From assembly GCA_934433135.1 (NCBI GenBank), contig CAKRZO010000025.1, positions 1 to 51,966 of the forward strand: a stretch of DNA of 51,966 bases. The letters run 5' to 3'. The stretch's first letter is position 1. Each line of letters opens with the position of its first letter. Below are positions 1 through 7,632 of the stretch, piece by piece. The position numbers and the translations under genes are program-made. The stretch comes from an uncultured Acetatifactor sp. (lineage in GTDB: Bacteria; Bacillota; Clostridia; Lachnospirales; Lachnospiraceae). Under the pieces are notes generated by a model. It was not told where the DNA came from. It saw only the letters and a list, made by a program, of their open reading frames with translations, and did not search any database.

Positions 1-1023
1 ACGGATCAGGTTATCAGCACCGCATTCCAAAGCATCCGGATGAGCGAATTCGCCTCCCCGGTCTGTGAGTATCAGAGGGAAGGAGAGACAGAATTCAAGA
101 GTAGACATTTCCTGTTCCAAGCGGTCAAAAACAGCTTCTACCCGTTTTGGTTCTTTACTTTCCAAAAGGAAAGCAGCCATAAAGGAGCAACAATTGAAAT
201 GAAGGGTAAGGAGTACCTTATGGCTGCCATCACAACCGATAACGGTATCCATTTCTACGACAGGGGTATCGGGATGTTCTTTCATATATGCCTGGAAATC
301 CTTAAAGGTACGACCTTCTAAAACGAGAGGATTATCAATCTGCGTTTTATGGACATTCCGAACCTTGTAGGCTACTTTTTTGGGAAGGTCGATATTTTTG
401 ACGGAAAGGGCACCTTGTGCAATGTAATGGTAGATCGTTTTTTCAGAAAGGCCGATTTCAGGATGATTCCTGAGGATTGTATAGGGTGACTGCCCTTGGC
501 GTATCAGTGGAGAAACCTGCTCATCAAGGATCTTGAGGTCTGTTTCGGAAATGTTGAGACCTGTCCGGGATTCTACAAGAATCGTCTTATATTCTCGGAA
601 AGCAGTTGTTGCTTTGTAATAATACTTGTCCAGACGACAGTGACATTTTTTAGAACAGCCATTGCAGACAAAGGGAGCCTTGTCCAGTAGACCGCAATGG
701 TAGGTTTTAGGAGTAAAGTCAGGACAGACACGATTACACAGATGGCAGTTCCGGCAGGAATTCGAACACAGAGGGCTGCGTTCACCACAAAGCCGCTTTT
801 TCATGCAGACCCCAAATAAATCACATTTATTGCGGGGTTCATTGAAGGAATTATGAGGGTGGAGAATACGGTGCTTTTTAATCTCCTTGGAAACAGTAGA
901 TGGATCTTTTCCGACCTCTTCAGCGATCTTTCGGAGTGAAACAGCAGCATCCAGTCTCTTTTCGATGATGATTCTGTTATCTTGTGTCATATGTTTGTGG
1001 TTACCAGGTATAGCTTTTGACAT
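1..1023 (-). CDS. IS30-like transposase, partial at left edge
   Basis: The minus-strand frame stays open for 341 codons from ATG at 1023-1021 to the window edge, so the C-terminus is outside. The start follows an AAGAGG-type ribosome binding site. The N-terminus (roughly residues 8-50) reads as a helix-turn-helix (RKIAEEVGKDPSTVSKEIKK) typical of IS30-family enzymes. A cysteine-rich segment follows (CDLFGVC, CSNSCRNCHLCNRVC), as in the longer clostridial IS30 members. Two acidic motifs fit the DDE core: VVEMDTVIG (first Asp) and LTDRGGEFAHP (second Asp). The catalytic Glu is not in view. Family knowledge: IS30 transposases cut and join DNA at terminal inverted repeats. The element end probably lies within 1024-1130, but the partner repeat is off-window and could not be matched. 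No frameshift was seen, so the copy may be active. Confidence 0.85.
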   Translation of the reverse strand, partial: MSKAIPGNHKHMTQDNRIIIEKRLDAAVSLRKIAEEVGKDPSTVSKEIKKHRILHPHNSFNEPRNKCDLFGVCMKKRLCGERSPLCSNSCRNCHLCNRVCPDFTPKTYHCGLLDKAPFVCNGCSKKCHCRLDKYYYKATTAFREYKTILVESRTGLNISETDLKILDEQVSPLIRQGQSPYTILRNHPEIGLSEKTIYHYIAQGALSVKNIDLPKKVAYKVRNVHKTQIDNPLVLEGRTFKDFQAYMKEHPDTPVVEMDTVIGCDGSHKVLLTLHFNCCSFMAAFLLESKEPKRVEAVFDRLEQEMSTLEFCLSFPLILTDRGGEFAHPDALECGADNLIR

Positions 1024-1161
1024 ATTTTCCTCTTTTCTACTGCGAATGAGAGAACCTATGTCATAGTATAACAATCCGGGATTTTGTGAAAGACTAACTT
1101 CCAGCATGGAGTGGAATTTAATTTTTCATTTAAGGGACGGATAAAAAAATGAAATATGTAG

Positions 1162-1440
1162 TTGTTAAGTTTGAAAATCCATGATAAACTAAGCATAGCA
1201 GTTTTTAAGGTTATGATGAAGTTGTTTGAGTGTGGTAACTTAACAATACACCATAAATTTAAAAACTGCTACCTTTTTATAGCAGAAAATGGAAATAAAT
1301 TGTATCTATGGCTAGCCGTTGCGCCAGCAACTTGGTACAATAATATGAAAAGTTTGGATTTTGAATCAAGGCTGGTATTGCAAGATGCAATTGTCATAAG
1401 AGGAATATATTTATTGATGAAATACTGGAGGATAGCGTAA
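1162..1440 (+). CDS. Small hypothetical protein upstream of a HEPN-like gene
   Basis: A 92-codon ORF whose TAA stop overlaps the ATG of the next gene (TAATG at 1438-1442), which suggests translational coupling. The in-frame TTG at 1162 is a weak start; internal Met codons at 1213 and 1216 are alternatives. A short upstream reading (MKYVVVKFENP) begins at ATG 1149 in another frame and stops after 11 codons, so a frameshift near 1175-1185 may have split an originally longer N-terminus. No family is recognised. Base composition is AT-rich like the rest of 1162-5715. Its position in a degraded defence locus suggests, but does not show, a role as partner of the following gene. Confidence 0.4.
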   Translation: MLSLKIHDKLSIAVFKVMMKLFECGNLTIHHKFKNCYLFIAENGNKLYLWLAVAPATWYNNMKSLDFESRLVLQDAIVIRGIYLLMKYWRIA

Positions 1441-2612
1441 TGGTTACATATTATGAGTTGAAAGATTTAATATGCAGGGTATTTGGAAATAGGCAAGATG
1501 AAATAGATGACAGTGATTTGGTATTAACAATAAGAGGATTACACTATTCCGAGCCAAAGACAGAATTTATATTGAAGAATGATGAGCTAAAAGAGATTTT
1601 CGAAAAGGTTAATTCTGCACAAATACATGGATTGGAGTTATTAGTCGAGCATAAATATGAGGTTGCTGTGGAAATAGATAGACCAATAATTCATACGATG
1701 GAATTTCCGCAGGTTTCATTGGATAAAGAAAATAATATTGAATATCAGATAGGATTATGTTCAGTTGAATATTGTGTTTTTCTTCTCATTACGTTAATTG
1801 AAAAAAGTAAACAGCAAAATAAAAGAAGAGTTATTTTGCCTACTAAGTTTAGACGTGGATATCCTTATCAAATTGATAATGAGAATGATGAAAAGGAATT
1901 AGATTGGAAAGATATTTTAATCCGAAATATGAGAGAATTTTCGATAAAAATTATCACTCCAAACTACAGCAGTCTGGAAAAAAATAGAAAAAGAAAAGAA
2001 GCATATGTGTTTGAGTTTATATATAAAACAGAACAAGTTGTAGGTGAATATGCTGACATAGAAGATATACTTCCAACATTAGAGATGGGCAGGAGAATGG
2101 CAGATAGTGTTCCAAACACTATAGAGACAATTCCTCGAAGAGAATATATTTCGGATGTTGTTGATTATTATAGACTGGCTTTTTCATCTGCAGATCCATA
2201 TATTAAATATATTTCATTCTACCATATTATGGAATATTTTTATGATGAGGTATATAAGAGAAAAATAGTAGCAGATTTAATAAACAAAATTACGCATCCC
2301 GACTTTTCATATAAGGACGAAGAGAAGGTATATGAAATAGCAACATTTGTAAAAAATAGAATGCATATGAATGATGAATCTGGACAAGGAGATGAGCTAG
2401 AGTCTTTAAAATACGTGCTAAAAGAATATGTGGATATAGAACAGTTAAAGAATAAATTGAATTCTATAGATCAGGATTCGATAATGTTTTATCAAAGTAA
2501 CAAGGTTGCATTTTGTAAGGCACCAACAATCCCATGGAATGATTCAGAAAGAATAAAACCATTGATTGGCAAAAGAGAGAGTCGGCAAGAGCTAAAATGC
2601 GTATGCTTATAA
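1440..2612 (+). pseudogene. ApeA/HEPN-like protein, C-terminus replaced by out-of-frame hsdR sequence
   Basis: A 390-codon AT-rich ORF starting with ATG overlapping the preceding stop. The body has no enzymatic motif I can name. Residues around 245-275 (YIKYISFYHIMEYFYDEVY) resemble the helical region that precedes the HEPN domain in ApeA-like defence proteins. From memory of those families, the protein should continue into an Rx4-6H motif near an 'RNALVH'-like stretch. Here the text stops short: the last ~20 residues (from about nt 2543, ending RESRQELKCVCL) are read in a different frame from an hsdR coding sequence beginning at the same place. I infer that a deletion joined the two genes and removed the catalytic end. 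The truncated product may still be translated. The family call is an inference; the out-of-frame overlap is seen directly. Confidence 0.55.
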
Positions 2613-2827
2613 AGAAACTGCTCAAGAAACATAAATATCCACCTGAAGGTATGGAAGACGCTGTTCAGACTGTTATGACTCAATGTGAACTTTGGACAGA
2701 TAATAATGATATGGGCGAGGAGAAGGTTATTAACCTTCGCAGGGAATCAACATCATATGCTGAGACAAATTATGCAAAGCCCATGATGGTTGCTGAAAGT
2801 GAGGCAACTTATGAAGCGAGAAAATAG
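2543..2827 (+). pseudogene. hsdR: C-terminal remnant of type I restriction subunit HsdR
   Basis: An open frame follows a TGA at 2540-2542 and runs to TAG at 2827. It reads KNKTIDWQKRESARAK, then MRMLIKKLLKKHKYPPEGME and EDAVQTVMTQCELWTDN, the characteristic C-terminal end of HsdR (the DUF3387 region) in many Firmicutes. Only about 94 of the roughly 1000 residues of an HsdR survive, so the ATP-dependent translocase and nuclease domains are gone. The remaining C-terminus normally contacts the methyltransferase core. No hsdM or hsdS is present in the window. The 5' border coincides with the abnormal end of the upstream HEPN-like ORF, marking a deletion junction at about 2535-2555. The ATG at 2597 could allow translation of a 76-residue peptide, but no function is expected. 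Confidence 0.8.
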
Positions 2828-2898
2828 AAATTTAAGTTATAGACATTGGTTAAATTAAAGAATGTAATTTGTGTTAGTAGAGGTGGTGAGGTTATACA

Positions 2899-3591
2899 GT
2901 GAATACAGATAAAATTTCAGTAGAGACCTTAAATGAGATATTGGAAATACTACAAGAAAATGAATATGTCACATTAGATAAAATTGAATTAGATAGTACA
3001 CATAATAGTATATATTATAAGGATATGATTACTATGCCTGTTATTGATATTCAATATAATGATATCAAATGGATATTGAATTATTTTTGCGAAGAAGAAA
3101 TTGTAGATAAAATAATGACTAGTTGCAAAAAAATTAACGTTCCAGTTTTTGATTATGTCGGTAATGTTATACAATGTGAAAAATATGAAAAAAAGGATAA
3201 AATAGTACTTATTTTGGCTCATATGGAAGCATGTATATTTCATTGTTTGAAAATTGTTCGTAATAATTCCGGTATAGTCAAAAATATTAACAATGTTGTA
3301 TTAAAAAATGATGATATGAAGATTACAAATGCGAATTATGCAAGAATATTCTTAATGGGAATTGTAAAAGTATTATACGCTAATACAGACAATTTTAAAT
3401 TTAAGATTGACAAAAGAATTCCTTTTCGAAACCATATTTTACATCAAGGTATTGTGAAATATACAGATGAGGAAATTGAAACCATGTATTTCGTTTTGAT
3501 AACTTTTTTTGCAAAAATAGCAGAATGTGAATTGATATTTTCATTTGAACGGAAAATGAAAAATATTTATAAAGAAAAATTGGTGAGATAA
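2899..3591 (+). CDS. Hypothetical protein with HEPN-like Rx4H motif
   Basis: A 230-residue AT-rich ORF starting with GTG at 2899, preceded by AGAGGTGGTGAGG as ribosome binding site. I do not recognise the N-terminal two thirds. Near the C-terminus (about residues 175-185) the sequence RIPFRNHILHQG contains R-x4-H within an 'RNHxxHxG' context. That is the usual active-site signature of HEPN ribonucleases and of many abortive-infection proteins. It is followed by a helix (EIETMYFVLITFFAKI). The setting between hsdR and rhuM remnants fits a defence island gene. Whether it is a toxin, and whether it has a nucleotidyltransferase partner, cannot be told: no MNT-type gene is adjacent. Assignment as HEPN rests on the motif alone. 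Confidence 0.5.
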   Translation: MNTDKISVETLNEILEILQENEYVTLDKIELDSTHNSIYYKDMITMPVIDIQYNDIKWILNYFCEEEIVDKIMTSCKKINVPVFDYVGNVIQCEKYEKKDKIVLILAHMEACIFHCLKIVRNNSGIVKNINNVVLKNDDMKITNANYARIFLMGIVKVLYANTDNFKFKIDKRIPFRNHILHQGIVKYTDEEIETMYFVLITFFAKIAECELIFSFERKMKNIYKEKLVR

Positions 3592-4072
3592 AAGTGTAAT
3601 TATAGAGATGTTTTGATAGAATCTGCTAGAACTTTTTCTAGAAGAATTCAATAAATCATGACATGACCGATATCGAACCAAGAAATTGGAAGTATTATAT
3701 ATTGTATATCAGTCGTGTGATTCATGGTGTGATGTAGCAGATGGGATATTCTGAAAGTCAGATAGATCAATATTTTCAAATGTCTGGTGATATGTCTGTA
3801 ACAAAGACTCAGGGTAAAAAATCAGTCGGTGGCATTAATAGAATGGTAATGGATGCGCAGTATTTTGATAAGAAACTGGAGAAAGCATGCAAAGGTAATT
3901 GATTTTACCAGGTACATAGATACTAATCGCAGTACTAACCATTAGCGCAAAAGAATTGTAAAAGCAATTGTTTGGGCATAAGAAGTTAGTTTGCAATGAC
4001 GAAAAGCAAGATGTATAAAATAATTCGTCGCTAAAAAGGCGACGAAAAAAGTGACGGAAAAGGAGAACATTC
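3592..4072. other. Intergenic stretch with decayed coding sequence
   Basis: 480 bases without an intact gene. A 53-codon ORF at 3741-3902 (plus) reads SESQIDQYFQMSGDM and KSVGGINRMVMDAQYF, which looks like part of a real protein (compact, charged, with an 'INR...AxYF' pattern) but lacks a ribosome binding site and ends abruptly. Related-looking coding text seems to continue in other frames after the TGA, so a remnant is the best reading. The stretch also holds the first copy of a 25-bp repeat (3600-3624). The region just before 4073 contains AAAAGGAG, the binding site for the next gene. Confidence 0.45.
3600..3624 (+). repeat. 25-bp direct repeat, copy 1
   Basis: TTATAGAGATGT followed by TTTGATAGAATCT. 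It matches 4650-4674 at 24 of 25 positions. The two copies bracket the orphan ORF at 4073-4666, so this may mark an insertion or a duplication of the sequence upstream of rhuM. Confidence 0.8.
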
Positions 4073-4666
4073 ATGAGCATAACATTTGAAATAGTCAAAT
4101 TTAAAAAGCCAACAAAAGATGATTTGTCTAATTTACATATGTTTAATTCTTATGGTTCTATTCCAATATTAGATGATGATGGTGATAGTACAGGATGGAA
4201 TATTTATATGTTCAGGGCTGATGATAAGGGTATACAGAATATTATAAATAGTTGTTATGCAGTCAAAATGGAACTCCCAGAATGCATTACAGATTATGAT
4301 AGTTTTTTTGAAGATTTTGGATTCCCTAAAGAGGCAGTAAGGAATGGAGATGTTCGCATTATAAAATCCAACTTCAGATATATTACTATTTCTTATGGTG
4401 ACAAATTAAAGGAGATGGAAAAAGGCAGACTTGAAAAATATAAGGTGACTGTTCAAACAAAATGTGTTGTTTTGAAGATTAAGACTTTATGGAACAGCAG
4501 TGAAAATAATCTATATGGTATAGATAAAAAGAGAGCTATAAAGTGTATACCAGATATTGAAAATTATGAATATGTTCCAGTTAATAATAGTATGCTGGCA
4601 AAAGCAGAAATTCCCTTCTTGATATTTGAAAGAAACCGGGGAAAATGTTTTATAGAGATGTATTGA
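4073..4666 (+). CDS. Hypothetical protein (orphan between direct repeats)
   Basis: 197 residues, ATG at 4073 with AAAAGGAG at about 4059. No recognised domain. The protein has an acidic N-terminal segment (ILDDDGDSTGW) and is mostly predicted mixed alpha/beta by eye, without a signal peptide or membrane helix. Its last codons overlap the second copy of the 25-bp repeat (4650-4674), so the present C-terminus (RGKCFIEMY) may have been created by the event that made the repeat. It ends 26 bases before the rhuM start, so the two are probably co-transcribed. Function unknown. In context it may be another defence-island passenger. Confidence 0.55.
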   Translation: MSITFEIVKFKKPTKDDLSNLHMFNSYGSIPILDDDGDSTGWNIYMFRADDKGIQNIINSCYAVKMELPECITDYDSFFEDFGFPKEAVRNGDVRIIKSNFRYITISYGDKLKEMEKGRLEKYKVTVQTKCVVLKIKTLWNSSENNLYGIDKKRAIKCIPDIENYEYVPVNNSMLAKAEIPFLIFERNRGKCFIEMY

Positions 4667-4674
4667 TAGAATCT
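4650..4674 (+). repeat. 25-bp direct repeat, copy 2
   Basis: TTATAGAGATGT followed by ATTGATAGAATCT; one mismatch to the copy at 3600-3624. This copy lies over the end of the 4073 ORF and just upstream of the rhuM ribosome binding site. Confidence 0.8.
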
Positions 4675-4692
4675 AGAGAAAGGAACACTTTT

Positions 4693-5715
4693 ATGAGCAA
4701 AAAATTACAGATAAGAAATAGCACTGTGGATTTTCTAGTTTTTACTCGAGATGCAGGAGAAGACGGAATAGAAGTCAGGGTTCAGAATGGCGATGTATGG
4801 CTTACGCAGAAAGCAATTTCGCAGCTTTTTGATGTAGATAGAAGTGTGATTACAAAACATCTGAGCAATATTTTTAAAGAGGGAGAATTAGATGAAAATT
4901 CAGTTTGTGCAAAATTTGCACAAACTGCGGATGATGGGAAAACATACAATTATAAGTTCTATTCATTAGCAGCTATTATTGCTGTGGGGTATCGAATTAA
5001 TTCAGAACGGGCAACGCAGTTCAGGACATGGGCAACCAAAGTGTTGGATACATTTACAAAGCAGGGTTATGTTCTTGATAAAAGTAGATTGATTAATGGA
5101 CAGATTTTCGACGAAGATTATTTTGAGCATCTTATTGCTGAGATTCAGGAAATCAGAGCAAGTGAGAGAAGATTTTACCAGAAAATTACAGACATATATG
5201 CAACAGCAGTTGATTATGATAAGAATTCACAGGTGACAAGAGAGTTTTATGCAACAGTTCAGAATAAGATGCATTATGCAGTTCATGGTAATACAGCGGC
5301 AGAAGTGATAGTGGCAAGAGCTGATCATAATAAGGAACATATGGGACTTAAATCATGGAAAAATGCGCCTGATGGTAAAATAGTAAAAACAGATGTGTCA
5401 ATTGCAAAAAACTACTTGGAAAAAGAAGAACTTGCAGAATTAAATGAGATTGTGACAATGTATCTTGATTATGCAACAAGACAGGCACGAAGACATATTC
5501 CTATGACTATGGAAGATTGGAAAACAAAGCTTGACGCATTTCTTAGATTTAATGATGCGGATGTACTTCAGGATAAAGGAAAAGTAACAGCAGCTATTGC
5601 AAAGGAATTTGCAGAAAGTGAGTTTGAGAAATACAGAGTTATACAGGATTCACTATATGAAAGTGACTTTGATAAATTGATGAATGATATGGAAAAGAAT
5701 GATGCTATCCATTAG
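4693..5715 (+). CDS. rhuM: RhuM family protein
   Basis: 340 residues, from ATG 4693, chosen over an upstream ATG at 4645 because GAGAAAGGAAC sits 9-15 bases before it. The sequence is recognisable as the RhuM ('virulence protein') family: VRVQNGDVWLTQKAISQLFD, VDRSVITKHLSNIFKEGELD, the central YKFYSLAAIIAVGYRINSER, FRTWATKVLDTFTKQGYVLD and a C-terminal half with YAVHGNTAAEVI and DVSIAKNYLEKEELAELN. RhuM proteins are common next to type I restriction genes and on genomic islands; their biochemical role is not settled. The N-terminal part resembles a DNA-binding fold. Here the neighbouring restriction system is reduced to a stump of hsdR, so this gene is probably a left-over of that locus, although it is intact. 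Confidence 0.85.
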   Translation: MSKKLQIRNSTVDFLVFTRDAGEDGIEVRVQNGDVWLTQKAISQLFDVDRSVITKHLSNIFKEGELDENSVCAKFAQTADDGKTYNYKFYSLAAIIAVGYRINSERATQFRTWATKVLDTFTKQGYVLDKSRLINGQIFDEDYFEHLIAEIQEIRASERRFYQKITDIYATAVDYDKNSQVTREFYATVQNKMHYAVHGNTAAEVIVARADHNKEHMGLKSWKNAPDGKIVKTDVSIAKNYLEKEELAELNEIVTMYLDYATRQARRHIPMTMEDWKTKLDAFLRFNDADVLQDKGKVTAAIAKEFAESEFEKYRVIQDSLYESDFDKLMNDMEKNDAIH

Positions 5716-6022
5716 TACCTCAAAACTTCTAGTTGCAGAAACATCGTCCGGAGATTATAATTTCCATAGGTGGACTTGCAAACTATCAGATGATTATTCT
5801 CTGAATAGTAAATAAACCTGCAAGCCACCGGAACTACACACAATAATGAAAAAATGCAATGGTACTGGATTGGTACTAAAAAATGTGAAACGAAAAATAA
5901 CGTGTGGAAAAGATGCTGGTTATCAATACAAGAAGGTATAGATAATTGCGTTAAAACAACCAGAATCAAACCAAACTTTGCGAATGCTGCGGGTAGACTG
6001 AGAAAAGTGAGGAAACAAGAAA
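5716..6022. other. Gene-free stretch after rhuM
   Basis: About 300 bases with no convincing gene. A 68-codon ORF (5854-6060) has no ribosome binding site and no recognisable content. Composition shifts here from the AT-rich island to the more balanced downstream DNA, so the right border of the island probably lies within it. Confidence 0.5.
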
Positions 6023-6160
6023 TTGAACCGATATGCAATAGAGAATCTTTTCAGAATTGAAGGGCTGAATATCGCCTGGTACGGAATCATCATCGCCTGC
6101 GGTACTCTCGGTATTATTATACTTTTTATTATCCGTAAAAGACAGGAGGTGCGGCAATGA
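6023..6160 (+). pseudogene. lgt: Stump of prolipoprotein diacylglyceryl transferase (lgt)
   Basis: 46 codons from TTG 6023 to TGA 6160. It reads FRIEGLNIAWYGIIIACGT, the conserved first membrane helix of Lgt (typically 'IAWYGIIIALG'). It then switches to a hydrophobic and basic tail (IIILFIIRKRQEVRQ) that is not Lgt. A full Lgt has about 260-330 residues, so only the first ~25 remain and the enzyme's catalytic region is absent. The stop overlaps the ATG of chrA1 (CAATGA) and the tail carries the chrA1 ribosome binding site GGAGGTG. If translated, the peptide would be a single-span membrane leader coupled to chrA1. I infer a deletion between lgt and a gene once preceding chrA1. Confidence 0.65.
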
Positions 6161-6732
6161 GAAAAGAATGGACTTTGTTTCTTACCTTTCTTAAAATCGG
6201 CGCCTTTACCTTCGGCGGCGGATATGCTATGATTGCGCTGCTTGAAAACGAATTTGTAGAGCGCAAGAAGTGGATCGAAAAGGACGACTTTCTGAATATG
6301 GTAGCCATTGCCGAGTCTACACCCGGACCGGTTGCAATCAACAGCGCCACATATATCGGCTACAAAATTGCAGGCCTGGTCGGCGCTGCGGCGGCTACCG
6401 TGGCGGTTTGTATTCCGTCGTTTGCCGTAATTTTTTGTATCTCACTGTTTTTTGATCAATTCTTAAGCCTTACGTGGGTTTCCCGTGCTTTCCGCGGAAT
6501 ACAGGTATGTGTGATCTATCTGATTTCCTCTGCCGGCTTGAAAATGCTGAAGAGCATTGAAAAAAATGCCCTCAACACGGTTTTTTTGCTGTCGGTCATT
6601 GCCGCAATGCTGGCGTGCACTATTTTCGCTGTTTCTTTTTCTTCCGTTTACTATATTCTGATTTGCGGCACAGCAGGACTTGCAGTTTTCTTCCTGAAAA
6701 AACTGCGGAAAGGAAACGGCAATAAACAATGA
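6157..6732 (+). CDS. chrA1: Chromate transporter, short-chain subunit 1
   Basis: 191 residues with about six membrane helices. It carries the CHR-family signatures FGGGYAMIALLENEFV, then IAESTPGPVAINSATYIGY near residues 45-70. Half-length (short-chain) CHR proteins work as pairs encoded by adjacent genes, each inserted in opposite orientation; the partner here starts in an ATGA overlap at 6729. The long-chain members export chromate; for the short-chain pairs of anaerobes the native substrate (chromate, sulfate or another oxyanion) is not firmly known. ATG at 6157 follows GGAGGTGCGGCA and overlaps the lgt stump. The coding sequence is GC-richer than the island to its left. Confidence 0.9.
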   Translation: MRKEWTLFLTFLKIGAFTFGGGYAMIALLENEFVERKKWIEKDDFLNMVAIAESTPGPVAINSATYIGYKIAGLVGAAAATVAVCIPSFAVIFCISLFFDQFLSLTWVSRAFRGIQVCVIYLISSAGLKMLKSIEKNALNTVFLLSVIAAMLACTIFAVSFSSVYYILICGTAGLAVFFLKKLRKGNGNKQ

Positions 6733-7301
6733 TCTACCTGAAATTATTCCTGAATTTTTTAATGATCGGTGCTCTTTCCTTCGGCGGTGGATACGGAATG
6801 GTTTCCCTTGTAAGAGAAACGGTCATTTCAAACGGCTGGCTAACGGAAAACGAATTTTTAAATTTCATTGCCGTTTCGGAATCGACGCCCGGCCCGCTTG
6901 CCGTTAATATGGCGACATTTATCGGTTCTACGCAAGGCGGCATTCTCGGCTCGTTTCTTGCTACGCTCGGCGTTGTTCTTCCGTCTTTCGTTATTATACT
7001 TTTAATTGCGGCAGTACTCAAAAACCTGATGAAATATGCCGGCGTCAACGCTTTTCTTTCCGGCGTCCGCCCCTGTGTTATTGCAATGATTCTCGCTACG
7101 GCGATCAGTATGGCTATATCAACTTTGCTTGGATTTACGGATATTCATTCGTCACTTGCTCCGGATCTTAAATCCATTCTGGTCTTTGCCGTTCTGTGGC
7201 TGACACACTTCGGATATAAAAAAATCAAAAAAACTGCACCGTCGCCGATTATAATGATACTCTTTTCTGCCGCACTCGGCATATTGCTTTGGGGAGTATG
7301 A
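6729..7301 (+). CDS. chrA2: Chromate transporter, short-chain subunit 2
   Basis: 190 residues, a paralogue of the preceding gene: LSFGGGYGMVSLVRE, NEFLNFIAVSESTPGPLAVN and GGILGSFLATLGVVLPSF occupy the same positions. The four-base ATGA overlap with chrA1 points to coupled translation and a 1:1 complex. Both lie in the cytoplasmic membrane. No chromate-responsive regulator (ChrB type) is visible next to the pair, so regulation is not evident. After the stop there is a weak inverted repeat (AATCAG/CTGATT, about 7334-7354) that could help termination. Confidence 0.9.
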   Translation: MIYLKLFLNFLMIGALSFGGGYGMVSLVRETVISNGWLTENEFLNFIAVSESTPGPLAVNMATFIGSTQGGILGSFLATLGVVLPSFVIILLIAAVLKNLMKYAGVNAFLSGVRPCVIAMILATAISMAISTLLGFTDIHSSLAPDLKSILVFAVLWLTHFGYKKIKKTAPSPIIMILFSAALGILLWGV

Positions 7302-7482
7302 AATACAGCCTGTGCCAATTTGCCGTTCGGAAATCAGGCGGTTTTGCTGATTGTTTGGGGATGCACTGTTCGCCGCCTATCAGAACGCTTATTCGGAGTT
7401 AAACTCAGAGATAACCGTTACGCTTTTGCCCCCACAACATCATAATTTGTATGAAGATACAAAGTAAGGGAGATTCAGGAAC
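7302..7482. other. Short intergenic region before a broken small gene
   Basis: 181 bases. A weak inverted repeat, AATCAG/CTGATT, lies at about 7334-7354. Otherwise nothing is seen except the AAGGGAG ribosome binding site at about 7466-7472 for the following broken ORF. Confidence 0.4.
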
Positions 7483-7632
7483 ATGAAAAAGTATGTTTCG
7501 CCGGATAAGCGAAGTAAGAAGGCACAAAAGGAGTATTGTTCCGGATTGAGACGTACCTGAGGAGAATGGAATCCGGTTACTCAGAGCGTTCCAAGCGGAA
7601 AAACCTGCAACATATCATATCCTTTCATTTGA
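7483..7632 (+). pseudogene. Small conserved Clostridia protein interrupted by TGA
   Basis: From ATG 7483 the frame reads MKKYVSPDKRSKKAQKEY and then stops at TGA 7558-7560. The same frame continues without a further stop as GEWNPVTQSVPSGK up to TGA 7632. From memory, small proteins beginning 'MKKYVSPNKRSKKAQKEY' followed by a Trp and then 'NPVTR..P' are widespread in Lachnospiraceae and Ruminococcaceae, of unknown function. The TGA falls where a Trp is expected (TGG to TGA), so one substitution seems to have broken the gene. The 3' end overlaps the 3' end of the convergent glycosidase gene. A real TGA readthrough is unlikely but not excluded. Confidence 0.5.

Noticed and set aside
180..230. 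Apparent frameshift in the IS30-like transposase
   Set aside because: Re-reading the minus strand (CTTACCCTTCATTTCAATTG) shows a continuous frame; the impression came from a miscopied base.
5854..6060. 68-codon ORF between rhuM and the lgt stump
   Set aside because: No ribosome binding site, no recognisable motif, and it overlaps the lgt reading in another frame.
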